Notes: generated from the letters alone by a model not told the origin. DNA of 64,000 bases from Paragonimus skrjabini miyazakii (GCA_014338405.1 JTDE01000436.1:133669-197668), one strand, 5' to 3'. Positions 12,415 to 22,206 are shown, counted from the first letter of the stretch. Numbers and translations: made by a program.

Positions 12415-12540
12415 GAGATCATCGACTGGGGTTAACATGACTGTTAGTGTGCCTTCTCTCGAAGCGATCGGACAATCCGAGCAATACTCAAAAGCGAATA
12501 TGTCTGAGCGTTTTCATAACATGCTTTGGTTGTTATTTAC
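12415..12540 (+). repeat. Extra tandem unit of the SINE 5' module
   Basis: Diverged copy of the first module of the hammerhead SINE. Shared landmarks are GGGGTTAACA, TCTCTCGAAGCGATCGG, AATACTCAAAAGCGAA and TGAGCGTT, in the same order as at 8738-8845. A second unit follows at 12580-12705 in the same orientation, so this locus has two modules in tandem before a single tRNA-like/hammerhead part. Confidence 0.65.
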
Positions 12541-12579
12541 TACATAACAGTAATGATGATTTTTGTTATTTAAACTTGA

Positions 12580-12875
12580 ATTGGAGTCCTAGTCGTGGGA
12601 TAATCGATTAAAGTTAACAGGATAGTTTCTGCGTTCTGTCCACAGGCGATCGGGTAACCTGAGCAGTAGTTAAAAACGTATATTGCTAAGCGTTGGCCTA
12701 CGTTCAGTCAGTCATATCTAATACTACTCCAGTAGCACATCGTTTAATATGGGTATCCAGAATTCAACGGCAGCCGTGAAAAGAACGTGAATTATTGAGC
12801 AGTTCTAACAAGAGCGAAACTCGAGTTTGCCGCCTCTTTTCGAAAATAGCTGACTGGAACGTCCTTACCCAGAAT
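12580..12875 (+). mobile_element. Hammerhead-bearing SINE-like repeat, decayed copy (S2)
   Basis: Module 1 at 12580-12705 matches 8715-8850. A weakly conserved tRNA-like part follows, then a hammerhead relic at 12792-12832 and the shared tail (CTTTTCGAAAATAG, then CTGACTGGAACG). In the relic the CUGANGA core is lost (TTGAGCA). Stem II GTTCT/AGAGC around AACA (12802-12815), GAAA (12816-12819) and CTCGAGTT remain. Stem II uses different base pairs from S1 but still pairs. Confidence 0.65.
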
Positions 12876-14169
12876 GTTCACTCCTGCGTTGAGTTAACTT
12901 GGTTCAATCTATTTGTAATTCGCCCCGGTCATTTCGCAGTCTTGAAACTGGAAGGACTGGAGCAACGTAAAAGGTTACTCAAAACGTTCAAATTCACTCG
13001 ACCAGGCTGTCACGTTTATACTCTTGAATTATGTCTATAAAATGTTTACCGTGTTATGTACACTTCGTCTACCTTGTTCCAACGACTTTCCAGAATCTGC
13101 TTGTTAAAGCTGTTTGCAAATGTGTACGAATGTCCATTCCGCGGCAACGCCCATGTATGTGGGTCTGTCACCGCATTTTATCTCTTCTTTGTAGTTTGTT
13201 TTGTTTTCACCCTTAGTACTGTGAATAACACTCATCCAATACAGACCATTCTGTAAATAATATGGCAACGCGATTTTCGGCGGAGGCAGCCTGAATTGTT
13301 TTATCATAAAAATTAAATGAAGTTTATCAGTATTTGTGATGAAAAGTGTTTTGTCTTTGGTGCTGCGAAAAACGCACACCACTGACTGTACTCGCAATGT
13401 TCCCACCACATGCACGGCAGCCTGTCTTCGTTTTTACTGTAAAATCGATATATGATGTTCAGAATAAAGAGCAGCTAAACAAAAAGTCAATTCTCACATT
13501 AGCGTTTCTCATTGACAAAGTCATTTCTAGATTGTTAGTTAAAATCCTGTTAATAATGGCATACTCACGGTTTATTTGACAGAAATCCATGTGCAAACTA
13601 AGATCTCCGTTGAATTCATTAAGCACAACTTCAGTGCAGAACACGGATGCAATTAACCAGAATGCTGTGTGTTATTTGGCTAGCTGGAAATACTACACCA
13701 ACGCTGCTCACGCACTGCTTGACGAAAGCTGTTATATTTACACATTGAAGCAGTACGCAATTAATGATACAGTGGACCATGAGTGCTCGTATTTCAGAGG
13801 GAACGTCGAAATTACCGCAAAGTTAAATCATTGAACATCTCTCCTCATTGAAACCGTTTTTCCTATTTGTAAACACATTAGTTTGCAGAGGACACAGGGA
13901 ATGGTTATTTTCTGCTAAGGTGGTTCTGATGGTGATGAAAAGAGGTAGAGTGAGCCAGCGGCAATATTGAGAACAATATGCCTTTTCATACAACACTTTC
14001 ACAGCTTGGTTCGCTACAAGGAAAACCGCTTTAAAGTTGATAACCCTGCCTAACATTAAATCTTCTGTATTTACGTTATTTGAGGTCACAGCTGGCATTT
14101 CTTCCATGCGAGAAATCTCTGTTGTTTCATTAAAACAATGTTAGCTGCTAATCAGTATCCAAACACCTA
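12876..14169. other. Intergenic stretch, nothing recognised
   Basis: Several overlapping ORFs of 61-103 codons on both strands (13031-14107) have no recognisable domain and conflict with each other, so none is called as a gene. Confidence 0.45.
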
Positions 14170-14843
14170 TCGAAAACACAATTAAGCTCATGTCAACTAA
14201 GGAGGAGACCAACCAGATCAGAACTTTCAAATCCACTAAGTAAATACTACACCGTGAACAAACACTTAAAAACTTCGTTTCATGCTCTCTGAGTAAGCTA
14301 TCCGTATTTCGGTTAAATAATATCTTAGAACGACTGTTAATGCGTCCTAAGGATCCAATTTCTATGGGCGATTAGATGGATTGCGTTTACGAAACCAAAT
14401 GCGGTCATTGCAGTGTCAGTTACGGAGGAAAGATAAGCAGACAATTGAAAGTACGTGTTGCCGGGCCCAAAAGGCGCACTTGGTTCACTGCAAAAGACGC
14501 ACACCAACTTCAGAAGCTGGAGAAGGAATCGGTCATCGTATTACATGCACTGTCAGAGAAACATAGCGTAGATTTTCATCAAACACAGGTGATTCACAAG
14601 GGTCTGCCTTCCCATGCAGAGCGATGCTGCACTGAAGCTCTCACCATTTACACACAACACGCTTGCGGTAATCGCAATGTTAGCAAATCCTTGGTTGAAG
14701 TGTGGCGTAGATGGATAAATAACACCAGACAAAACGCATCTCATCTACGTCAGTCTTACCCCCCCCCCCTTAATAAGCAACTAATTCGACCAACCCATTC
14801 AGATGAAGTGCAGGTTGACCTAACCACGGCATATTCCACGTGA
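14170..14843 (+). mobile_element. Penelope-like element of a different lineage, GIY-YIG endonuclease fragment
   Basis: Plus-strand frame from about 14255 through 14843, interrupted by one TAG at 14373-14375. Before the stop it reads NNILERLLMRPKDPI, the linker before the endonuclease. After it come DCVYETKCGHCSVSYGGK (Cys-x2-Cys, and SYGGK where SYxGxT/K is usual) and SRQLKVRV, then a His/Glu region (VIVLHALSEKHSVDF) and a C-terminal block ending SLVEVWRRW. This arrangement differs from the other PLEs in the window, which read YIGRT..R and end LCAQK, so a separate PLE family is likely. A poly-C run (14760-14768) lies inside the frame. The RT is absent. Confidence 0.75.
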
Positions 14844-14883
14844 CCTCCATTCTTTTTTTAATGTTATATTGATTACAGCACGC

Positions 14884-14930
14884 ATGAGGAAGGCCACCTG
14901 AGGTGGTTGAAATGCAGAGTACTACAACTT
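14884..14930 (+). ncRNA. Stem-loop with hammerhead-like flanks after PLE endonuclease
   Basis: About 40 bp after the endonuclease stop, ATGAGGA is followed by a seven-base-pair hairpin (GGCCACC, loop TGA, GGTGGTT) and GAAA. This resembles CUGANGA-stem II-GAAA with the first C changed and one extra A before the stem. No convincing helix III or helix I was found, so this is a weak, probably decayed candidate. Confidence 0.25.
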
Positions 14931-16769
14931 GCTGGTATAGTTGTCTCATTCACAATCTACTTCTTGGAAACTTCCTGAGTATTCCCCTAATATGGCTGCC
15001 TTGTCTAATAGTGTCACTTATGCAAAACCGACAGCCAATGCGGTTTGATTTCACATCGTTCAGACTCCGTAACCTTCCACTCTAACCAATGCAGTTCTGT
15101 TGCGTGGCTCTGCATGTTCATTCATTTGATGAGTTGTTTCCAAGTCAGACTTGTTGTCTTAGTGGCTCCGTCTCAAATGAAATTTAAAGATGGGACCGGT
15201 GGTCAGGTGATTAATTATTTCTGTGCTCTACGCGACGTTTGCCATCTATAGCTCTTAAGTTTAAACATTGGCCAAACCGGTGGTTTAGCAGTGATTTAAC
15301 AGTCACATCTATAATATTTGTGAACAGAGAAGCCAAGTCAGATGAAAAATTACACTCTGCTATGAGTGTTGAAACCATTCATGACACATACAATTTCAAA
15401 ACTATCCTTCAGGCTCCGTTCATTAAAATCTTTCCGGATAGATTCCGATGATTCACCTATCAGTCAGCCTTGTACATTTTGGATGAACTCATTTTGAGAA
15501 CAAACTGCTTACAATATTCTGTCTTCTCTGCCTTGGACATAAGATGCTATCATTAAAAACCAAGGATTCTCACTATTTCGGTGACTCTTTGTTCAGAACG
15601 ACTCTAAATAGAGACGTATTAACTTGTTAGGTCAAGTTTGGCGACCCATTTTTCACAAACTCCATGAAGCCTTTCGCAAGTAATTATCGCATCTTTGTAT
15701 AAAAACACTGCTTTTTTAAACTGGCATCTAATGTGTCACTATAAAGCTGAAACTTTGATTTGCAAAACCGCACAAATTAGGAGTAATTAGAAAGCTTTAT
15801 TCTGGATCATGTTAACAGTTGAGCAGGAACAAAAAGATTGATGAGTCGAAACTCAATTCAACTATTTTTACCAGAAGCGTGGGGAAAAAACGTTCAGGGG
15901 TGATCCTCCTAAAATTTAACAATGTTCTCTTGCATCACAAAGTCACCTAACATGAGATCTTTCTCAGGTTTCATTGTCATTCTTCAGAAGACGAGCTTTT
16001 TGTGTCATTCTTCAAAAATCACCTTATCTATTCCCAACCGGTCTTCTTAGTGCGAGTGACACCCTCGTTTTAAAGTTCTTCAATTAAGTGTCGAGTAATT
16101 ATCTCGTCAGAGTCGAGTTAACACTATCTGTAACAATCCAGGCTCTTTATCAAGGTTCTAACTCTCGGATCATACTCATGATACCTTCCACATTTAGTAG
16201 CCAGCAGAAGACAGATGTTGCGTAGAGAAAGTAAGTATTGTCCCCATGTTACTTTTAAGTACTTCCATTCGTGAAGCATGGATTGTTGCTTGCACAGTTA
16301 GAACTTAGGTCAGAAAATATAGTCTGGTTAATTTGCGTCTCCGCCGTGGAGAATTTGAAGCTTGAGTTTCGATTGGATTTTGATGCACAACAGAGAAGAC
16401 AAAATAACCGAGTGATTCTTCTATGTGATGGTGTCACTGGTCAAAAATTGCTAACAAAGTGAATATCATTTCTGCCGGACTTCCCCCAAAAACCGCTGAA
16501 TCCTACTTACAGCAAATAGTTGCTGACAAAAACACTACTTATTCTACTACCTAAGTGGTCCAGTAAATTGGAACGTTCGCTTCAAACTTTGAAAGTAAAC
16601 TTTAATAATAACGTGTAATGTTGTAAGATGGTCTGATACAATTTAGATTCAGTGATTGCTACCAACTCTTAACGTCAGGCAGGTTTGCGATTCATTGTAA
16701 ATCCTTAACTTTTTGGTAATATGTTCAACAATGCATTATTGAACGATATGTTGTAATCTGATTATATTT
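14931..16769. other. Intergenic stretch, nothing recognised
   Basis: AT-rich sequence. The ORFs at 14903-15451 and 16255-16462 are short and lack recognised domains. No repeat of this window was seen. Confidence 0.45.
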
Positions 16770-17190
16770 ATAGAACGAAAAGTGTCAGGAACATATGTTT
16801 TCGATAAAATCTCAACAGGCTGTTACGGTTATAGAAGAAAAGAAAATTAAAAACGGTTACATGCAAAACTTAGTAGTGGTCAAAATTCACACTATCTCAC
16901 TTTTGTGTTTGTGAACGCCGATTGGGTGCTAACTGCCTACACATCGATCAGGTGAGTCAGCTAATGACCAAGGCAGCTGAAGCGAATGAACGAGGTTTTT
17001 CTGTCCGCACACGGTTTGATTAAGTAATCTAGCGGCAGTGGTATCAGTATTGGCCAACATCCGCTGGCGACTGAGTTTTGATCGGTTTGATAGAACCGTG
17101 TAGATAACTGTGAATGATTGATCTATGTTGATCTGGTAATCGCTGTCAGCCAAGTGACCTACAGTGGCATTCGTGATTTTCTGTGTTATC
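16770..17190 (-). repeat. Left arm of long inverted repeat = PLE 3' end
   Basis: This 421 bp arm is an almost perfect inverted copy of 17694-18112. On the minus strand it encodes the PLE endonuclease C-terminus (ATVGHLADSDYQINIDQSF, NRSKLSRQRMLA, TAARLLNQTVCGQKNLVH, LQLPW) and then a shared untranslated tail. The two arms differ at only a few positions over the coding part, which points to a recent origin or gene conversion. The outer end holds a hammerhead-like core (16780-16820). Confidence 0.9.
16780..16820 (-). ncRNA. Hammerhead-like core at end of left inverted arm
   Basis: Minus strand: CTGTTGA (16812-16818; the invariant A of CUGANGA is U), stem II GATTTTATC with three base pairs (16803-16811), GAAA (16799-16802), helix III AC-ATAT-GT (16791-16798), then TC. 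Helix I does not pair well. The changed core base suggests an inactive relic. The opposite arm has the same motif at 18066-18095. Confidence 0.4.
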
Positions 17191-17613
17191 AGGGTGGACA
17201 TCTGTTATGACTTCTTGGTCTTTCAGTCGTTTCAGATTACTAGTTACCTGCGTCTCTACTGTCAGTGTTTGGCCCATTTTTGTCGTTTTGTCAAACTTAG
17301 TAGTATCTGCAAGAATCACTTGTACTTGGTTTACATAGTCCGTTTTGTTGAGCAACACTATTCCAACACCTTTATGCAATCATGTTAATAGTACAACCTG
17401 CCGATCCCGCAGTGCACGCAATGCTTCATGGTGTATATCAGTTACTGGTACCTTATAATACATTGGAAAACGTCGATGCTGATAAAACAAAAGTGCACAA
17501 AGTGGTTGAAGCAAGCCATAGGTTTGCCGTGAAGGTGATGACAATGTGTGGTGTGACTGTATGCGTGTCCGTACCCTGTCTATCTCTATTTGTCGGTCAT
17601 ATATAAATCGCAT
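17146..17613 (-). pseudogene. PLE reverse transcriptase N-terminal part, internally deleted element
   Basis: Two minus-strand ORFs (17613-17380 and 17379-17146) are in the same frame with a single TGA between them. Together they read like the start of a PLE RT: ALRALRDRQVVLL before the stop, then HKGVGIVLLNKTDYVNQVQ, and TSNLKRLKDQEVIT. Shortly after this, still before 17150, the sequence passes into the endonuclease C-terminus carried by the left arm. The RT palm, thumb and GIY-YIG core, roughly 1.5 kb, are therefore missing. Confidence 0.8.
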
Positions 17614-17622
17614 GTTTTACGT

Positions 17623-17663
17623 TTGCGACTGATGAGAGTAAACGAAATGGGAACATATTGCAA
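17623..17663 (+). ncRNA. Hammerhead-like motif between RT remnant and right inverted arm
   Basis: TTGCGA (17623-17628), CTGATGA (17629-17635), an eight-base stem II GAGTAAAC with only the closing G-C pair, GAAA (17644-17647), helix III TG-GGAA-CA (17648-17655), TA (17656-17657) and TTGCAA (17658-17663). The first and last elements pair over six positions (one G-U), giving a good helix I. Core and helix III match the 3.2 kb and 63.0 kb motifs. The short stem II is the weak point. Confidence 0.55.
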
Positions 17664-17693
17664 TATATGTCTTCTTTCTGCATTGATAAAGTT

Positions 17694-18112
17694 GATAACA
17701 CAGACAACCACGAATGCCACTGTAGGTCACTTGGCTGACAGCGATTACCAGATCAACATAGATCAATCATTCACAGTTATCTACACGGTTCTATCAAACC
17801 GATCAAAACTCAGTCGCCAGCGGATGTTGGCCAATACTGATACCACTGCCGCTAGATTACTTAATCAAACCGTGTGCGGACAGAAAAACCTCGTTCATTC
17901 GCTTCAGCTGCCTTGGTCATTAGCTGACTCATCTGATCGATGTGTAGGCAGTTAGCACCCAATCGGCGTTCACAAACACAAAAGTGAGATAGTGTGAATT
18001 TTGACCACTACTAAGTTTTGCATGTAACCGTTTTTAATTTTCTTTTCTTCTATAACCGTAACAGCCTGTTGAGATTTTATCGAAAACATGTTTGGTACAC
18101 TTTGCGTTCTAT
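17694..18112 (+). repeat. Right arm of long inverted repeat = inverted PLE 3' end
   Basis: Plus-strand copy of the PLE 3' end found on the minus strand at 16770-17190. The open frame 17590-17955 runs through it and ends with the same endonuclease C-terminus (LQLPW, then DRCVGS). The 503 bp between the arms hold the RT remnant and a hammerhead-like motif. A hammerhead-like core with the same A-to-U change lies at 18066-18095. The structure could fold into a long hairpin if transcribed. Confidence 0.9.
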
Positions 18113-18369
18113 GACTCAATCAATCTAGTTAATTGAATGATCAGCTAAAGACTGGGCTAGGGTTAAACGACGAGTACGTTATTAGTTGTGACCTTAGTCA
18201 GGTCGAAGGAGCGGCACCTCATCTAATAATTGCGTAACTGTTACACTTCTTAAGATGTATTATTCATCAATCAAAACGAAATCAAACACTGTTGACAATA
18301 GTTTCGAAAGCAGTTTTGAAACGAAGCATACTGTTTGAACAGAGAAGTCAGAAACAGTTTTTGCACAAT

Positions 18370-18410
18370 GTATACCTTGAGCACATTTCTCTGCATCTCA
18401 TCAGGTATAT
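18370..18410 (-). ncRNA. Decayed hammerhead-like motif downstream of the long PLE
   Basis: Minus strand: TATAC (18405-18409), CTGATGA (18398-18404), eight bases of weak stem II, GAAA (18386-18389), helix III TG-TGCT-CA (18378-18385), AG where UH is required (18376-18377), then GTATA (18371-18375), which pairs fully with TATAC. The lost cleavage-site U predicts an inactive ribozyme. It is about 130 bp beyond the endonuclease. Confidence 0.5.
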
Positions 18411-18534
18411 ACTGCAGTCTGTGGGTTTATATAGCAAAGTTCAATGGGCATTGCGAAGCTAAACAACAAAAACAACAACCACACAAACACACATAGACAC
18501 ACAGCCATACACATCAATTATCAGGGCAATCTCG

Positions 18535-20650
18535 TTCTGACGAACTAGCCTTTCTGTACGCAGAGGGGTGGCTCCCACTTGCTAATTGCCACTGCCTCCG
18601 CGAACCGGAAGAGCCTTCGATTTTTTGTTGCGCAACGTATCCGAAACGCCTTTTCCAGATTCAATTGGGTCGACGAGTCAATAGATTACTGATGAGTTGT
18701 CGGGGATTTGGTTTATTTCAGTTTGAACATCACCCACAATTGATCGCAGCTGTCGCATTCCCATAGGTGTCGGGCGATCGACTTGTCACATTCTGACTTG
18801 AGCCCGGCATTATTGTATCCATGAGCGTTTTGCGAACCCAAACTGGAAGGTGTCCGTTGACCCGATTACGTAACTGCCGCTCCGTTCTGCCTATGTAAGT
18901 GGTGCGGCATTCACATGAGAAGTTATAGATGATGTGAGATTTGGCGTTGAGCAGTAGCGGTGTTTTCAAAGGTGGTATTGAGATTCGGGTGGTGGTGAAC
19001 AGCATGACCAGTTGGGCTGTATAGAACGTGTGCCCCATAGCCGCCGTGCGAAGGGTTTTCAACAGATTGACAATGTCATCACCTTTGTATGGCAAACTGA
19101 GATAGACATTCAATTTGGAAGCTGTTGAACTCATCGCAGCGGCCGGCTTTTGTTTGCTGAATTTCTCAACAAATGCCAATGGATGGTCATTTTCTTTTGA
19201 GTGTGGTTCTCAACCATGACATCCCTTTGGCCAATGCTTTTCATGAACAGATTCTTCGCGCACGATAGAAGAAAGTCCTCACCAGACCCCACTTGTACTG
19301 GATCGGCATAAAACTGTGAAATTTCATGTACTGTTCAGTCCAAGTGTGTTTCCGGTAGACGGATAGCAGTAAACAACCTCTTTTCTGGCGTTTCATGAGA
19401 ATGTCCAAAAACGCCTGGGTTTCATCCTGCTTGTGCTCAATGGTGAAGCATAGTTTGGAATTCAGCTTGTTCATTAAATCCAGCATACTCGTTGCCATCT
19501 CCTTGGCATCGGTAACTATCAACACATTATCAACATAACGCCGATAGAAATGAGCATCTGCGTTCTGCTCCAGATGGGCAACGAAAATATCGGCTAGTAG
19601 CGGACCGATTGGACTGCCCATGGCAACATCATCGATTTGTGTATAGCCAATTCCTTGGAAGTAGAATTTTACGTTCGCTGTGCATAGTAGGAGGAGGCGT
19701 TCTAGCTCAGACGTAGGCAATCCTATGTTCAATTGATGTGAGTCAACATACTGACAAATTATATTGACCGTCTGCATCCGAGGGACATTTGTAAACAAAA
19801 AGGTCACATGTTTGTTGTTGCAGTCCAAACCATCGAGTAAATCGATTAGTTGAAGGCTATTTCTCACGGTTTTCCGAACCATCGATTGTCTTACGGGCTG
19901 AAGAAGTTGGGCTAGCCATTGTGCCAACTTGTGTTATGATGAATTGGACATGGATAGTATTGGCCTCAGTGGTACACCAACCTTGTGAAGTTTGGGCAAA
20001 CCATACAGTTGAGGAGTGTGTGATCCTCTAGGTGTAAATGACTTTGCCGTTGGCTGATCAATGAAGTGTCCTTGCAGTAATGCTTGTGCTTCTTTGTTAA
20101 GGCGTCGCTCAATTTCAGCAGTATTGCCTGCCGAGTTGTGCCGACGGAATTTGGTTGTGTCATTCAATAGTGGCTGCATTCGTGATATATGGTCAGCCTT
20201 ATCCATGACCGCAACGCCAGAGCCTATGTCTGGTTGTTAGATTATCAGATTTTCATTGATTCGTTGCTCAGAAAGGGCATCAATATGTTTCGTAGTCAGG
20301 ATTGCGTTCTGTTTGGAGGACGTAACTCTGTATTGGTGCTCGAGGTCGACTAGCCTGGCTTTAAATCAACTGCGAGTGTCTTCTTATACCGGACTGAGTA
20401 GTGAGAGTTGGTCAAACAGAAGCTCGAACTGGGCCTGTGACTATGCTATTATTTTTCTTTGGGGATATACAAAATTTCAGATCACAAGACAGGGATTCCA
20501 ACTGAATGCTATTGAGTTGAACTGACGTCAGGTTGGTCACACATCTGGCCGGATTTTCAGGAAATACTGAGTCTGTTAGATTGTTTCTCAGTGACTCCGG
20601 TAGATTGCTGAGTAGATTGATTCTCGCCTGCTTAACATTTTCACTACAAA
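18535..20650 (-). mobile_element. Nearly full-length Penelope-like element, RT plus GIY-YIG endonuclease
   Basis: Minus strand, about 2.1 kb of coding homology. 20640-20455 is an open N-terminal region (ENVKQARINLLSNLPESL). Then come LVDLEHQYRVTSSKQNAIL, an in-frame stop near 20238, and DIGSGVAVMDKADHISRMQ. RT fingers follow (LYGLPKLHKVGVPLRPILSM) with one premature TAA near 19934. The palm has TFLFTNVP, DDVAMGSPIGPLLADIFV and the catalytic box YVDN at 19526-19537 (PLEs usually have YVDD). The thumb starts SVYRKHTWTEQY. After a frameshift near 19241 comes the endonuclease: CECRTTYIGRTERQLRNRV, then, in shifted frames, SIARHLWECD and FRFAEAVAISKWEPPLCVQK near 18560. It is the most complete PLE here, with only a few stops and shifts, so it is relatively young but inactive. 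Confidence 0.92.
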
Positions 20651-21358
20651 AGTTGATTAACTTATTGTTGCAGAAACATACTGTTACTACTCATTATGAG
20701 TCGTCAACCTGTCGAACTTCGAGAAGTCGCTCTGTCAAGTTTCTTAAACATATTCGTTATTACACCAGAGAAAGACCATGTCCGTCCACCGAACGGAAAA
20801 CGCCTAACTCAATAAAAACTGACGTGGTCACTTACTGGTTCTAAATCCCTTCCCAACCACAGATAAAACTGAACTATCTATAGCGCTACATTTACCTCTA
20901 GCGAAAACGGTGAATTGAAACGGCAGAACTATGATAGCTTACAGCTTGTTCACTGAAAGGTTGACAACAATTTATGACTGACAAAGATTTATTCTTGTCT
21001 CATCTGGTTGCTTATATAATCTCAAGTTTTCTGATACCTTGTTGGTAATGTACATAAAAATTTATATGGTCACAATCCGTGCATTATAACTGTCCTGAGT
21101 GATACGTTTGAAGTTCAGGACAAGCTAAACCTGCATAAAAGATCGCTAATAACAAATAAGCTTAGAAACGTAACGTATACCAGAAATCAAAACCCAGAGT
21201 GCACATAAACTTTTCCAGAAGGATATCAATACCATTTCGGACCAAACAAAACAAAGATGTGCAGAAAAAAACCCAGTAAGTAGACAAGTATAATTATATT
21301 ATTGAGGATGTTGTTATATATTTTCCAGCTACAACTGGGTTACGTTACTTCTGAGGTC
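20651..21358. other. Intergenic stretch 3' of the eggshell-protein gene
   Basis: Possibly includes the far 5' end of the PLE (to about 20770) and the 3' untranslated region of the minus-strand vitelline gene. A candidate polyadenylation signal AATAAA on the minus strand lies at 20988-20993, 366 bp after that gene's stop. Nothing else was recognised. Confidence 0.4.
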
Positions 21359-22144
21359 TTAGTAACGATAATAATGGTTTCGGGGTTGATAAGTGTTGTA
21401 TCTCCCGTGACTATTGTAGTTGGAACGACGACCAGCGTGCCTGTCGCTGCCGTAGTCACCGTGGCCTCTCAGTTTTCCATACAGATTTAGTTTACCCTGA
21501 CCGTCATATTTGCCGTACTCGTCATAGTTGCCAAAGTCCTTAGTCTTGCCATAGTCCTCATACTTAGCGTAGTCGTCGTATTCCTTGTAAGCGTCGGCCT
21601 CGCCGTAAGCATTCAGCTTGCCTTTCAACTTCACTTTGCCGTAAATATCAAACTTGTTGTCCACATAGTTGTCTCCATAAGTCTTGGCTCCTCCGTATGT
21701 GTCGTAGTCGTTGTAATATTTTTTCTGACCGTAGTTATCATACCCACCACCCTGACGATACTTATCCTCTTGGTGGAATTCGTCACCCTCCCTCTGACGA
21801 CCGTGGCTACTGAACGCGCCTTCACCGTTTATGTACCCGTGTATGTTATAGTTGGAGCCTTGTTTGGAACCACCACCTTGTCCGAAGTGGCCGTGGGCGG
21901 CATAACGACCCTGGTCATCATCGTGGCCGTGTCGGTCCCAATCACCGTAGAGGTGAGCCTTTCCGCGTCCGGCAAATTTCCCCTGGAAGTCATAGTCACC
22001 GTATCTGTTACGCTTGTTATTTTCTTTAAGGTACGCCTGGTCGGAATAGACGCGGTGTCCATAGTAGTTCGGACTGCGTTCATAGTAGCTGTGTGCCAAT
22101 GCAACTGGCACCAATGCAAAAAGAAGCAAGTAGGCCAACTTCAT
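21359..22144 (-). CDS. Vitelline protein B-like eggshell precursor
   Basis: A 261-residue secreted protein. Residues 1-17 form a signal peptide (MKLAYLLLFALVPVALA), with cleavage expected before HSYY. The mature part is extremely rich in Tyr (about 40), Gly, Asp and Lys, with no Cys seen, and is built from loose repeats of YG, DYGK, KYGxYD and LYGK type. Central residues 40-130 are rich in Gly, His and Arg. In trematodes such proteins (vitelline protein B family) are made in vitelline cells; their tyrosines are oxidised to DOPA and quinones that cross-link the eggshell. The ATG at 22144 is supported by the signal peptide and the TATA box 54 bases upstream. No intron is needed. Family assignment rests on composition and N-terminus; the exact orthologue is not certain. 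Confidence 0.88.
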   Translation of the reverse strand: MKLAYLLLFALVPVALAHSYYERSPNYYGHRVYSDQAYLKENNKRNRYGDYDFQGKFAGRGKAHLYGDWDRHGHDDDQGRYAAHGHFGQGGGSKQGSNYNIHGYINGEGAFSSHGRQREGDEFHQEDKYRQGGGYDNYGQKKYYNDYDTYGGAKTYGDNYVDNKFDIYGKVKLKGKLNAYGEADAYKEYDDYAKYEDYGKTKDFGNYDEYGKYDGQGKLNLYGKLRGHGDYGSDRHAGRRSNYNSHGRYNTYQPRNHYYRY

Positions 22145-22197
22145 TTTTCTTCTATTCAGCTCACTGCTGTTGTACGACCGCCCGATGTTTTTGCGGG

Positions 22198-22206
22198 CTT
22201 TTATAG
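22198..22206 (-). promoter_or_regulatory. TATA box of the vitelline protein gene
   Basis: CTATAAAAG on the minus strand, 54 bases before the start codon. Transcription would begin about 30 bases downstream, giving a 5' leader of only 20-30 bases. Strong TATA boxes with short leaders fit abundantly expressed eggshell genes. No chorion-type TCACGT element was noticed nearby. Confidence 0.65.

Noticed and set aside
13031..14107. Cluster of overlapping 61-103 codon ORFs on both strands
   Set aside because: Mutually overlapping, no domains, no splice or promoter support; likely chance.
20256..20525. 89-codon plus-strand ORF
   Set aside because: Antisense to the N-terminal part of the PLE at 18.5-20.6 kb, whose minus-strand translation is clearly element-derived.
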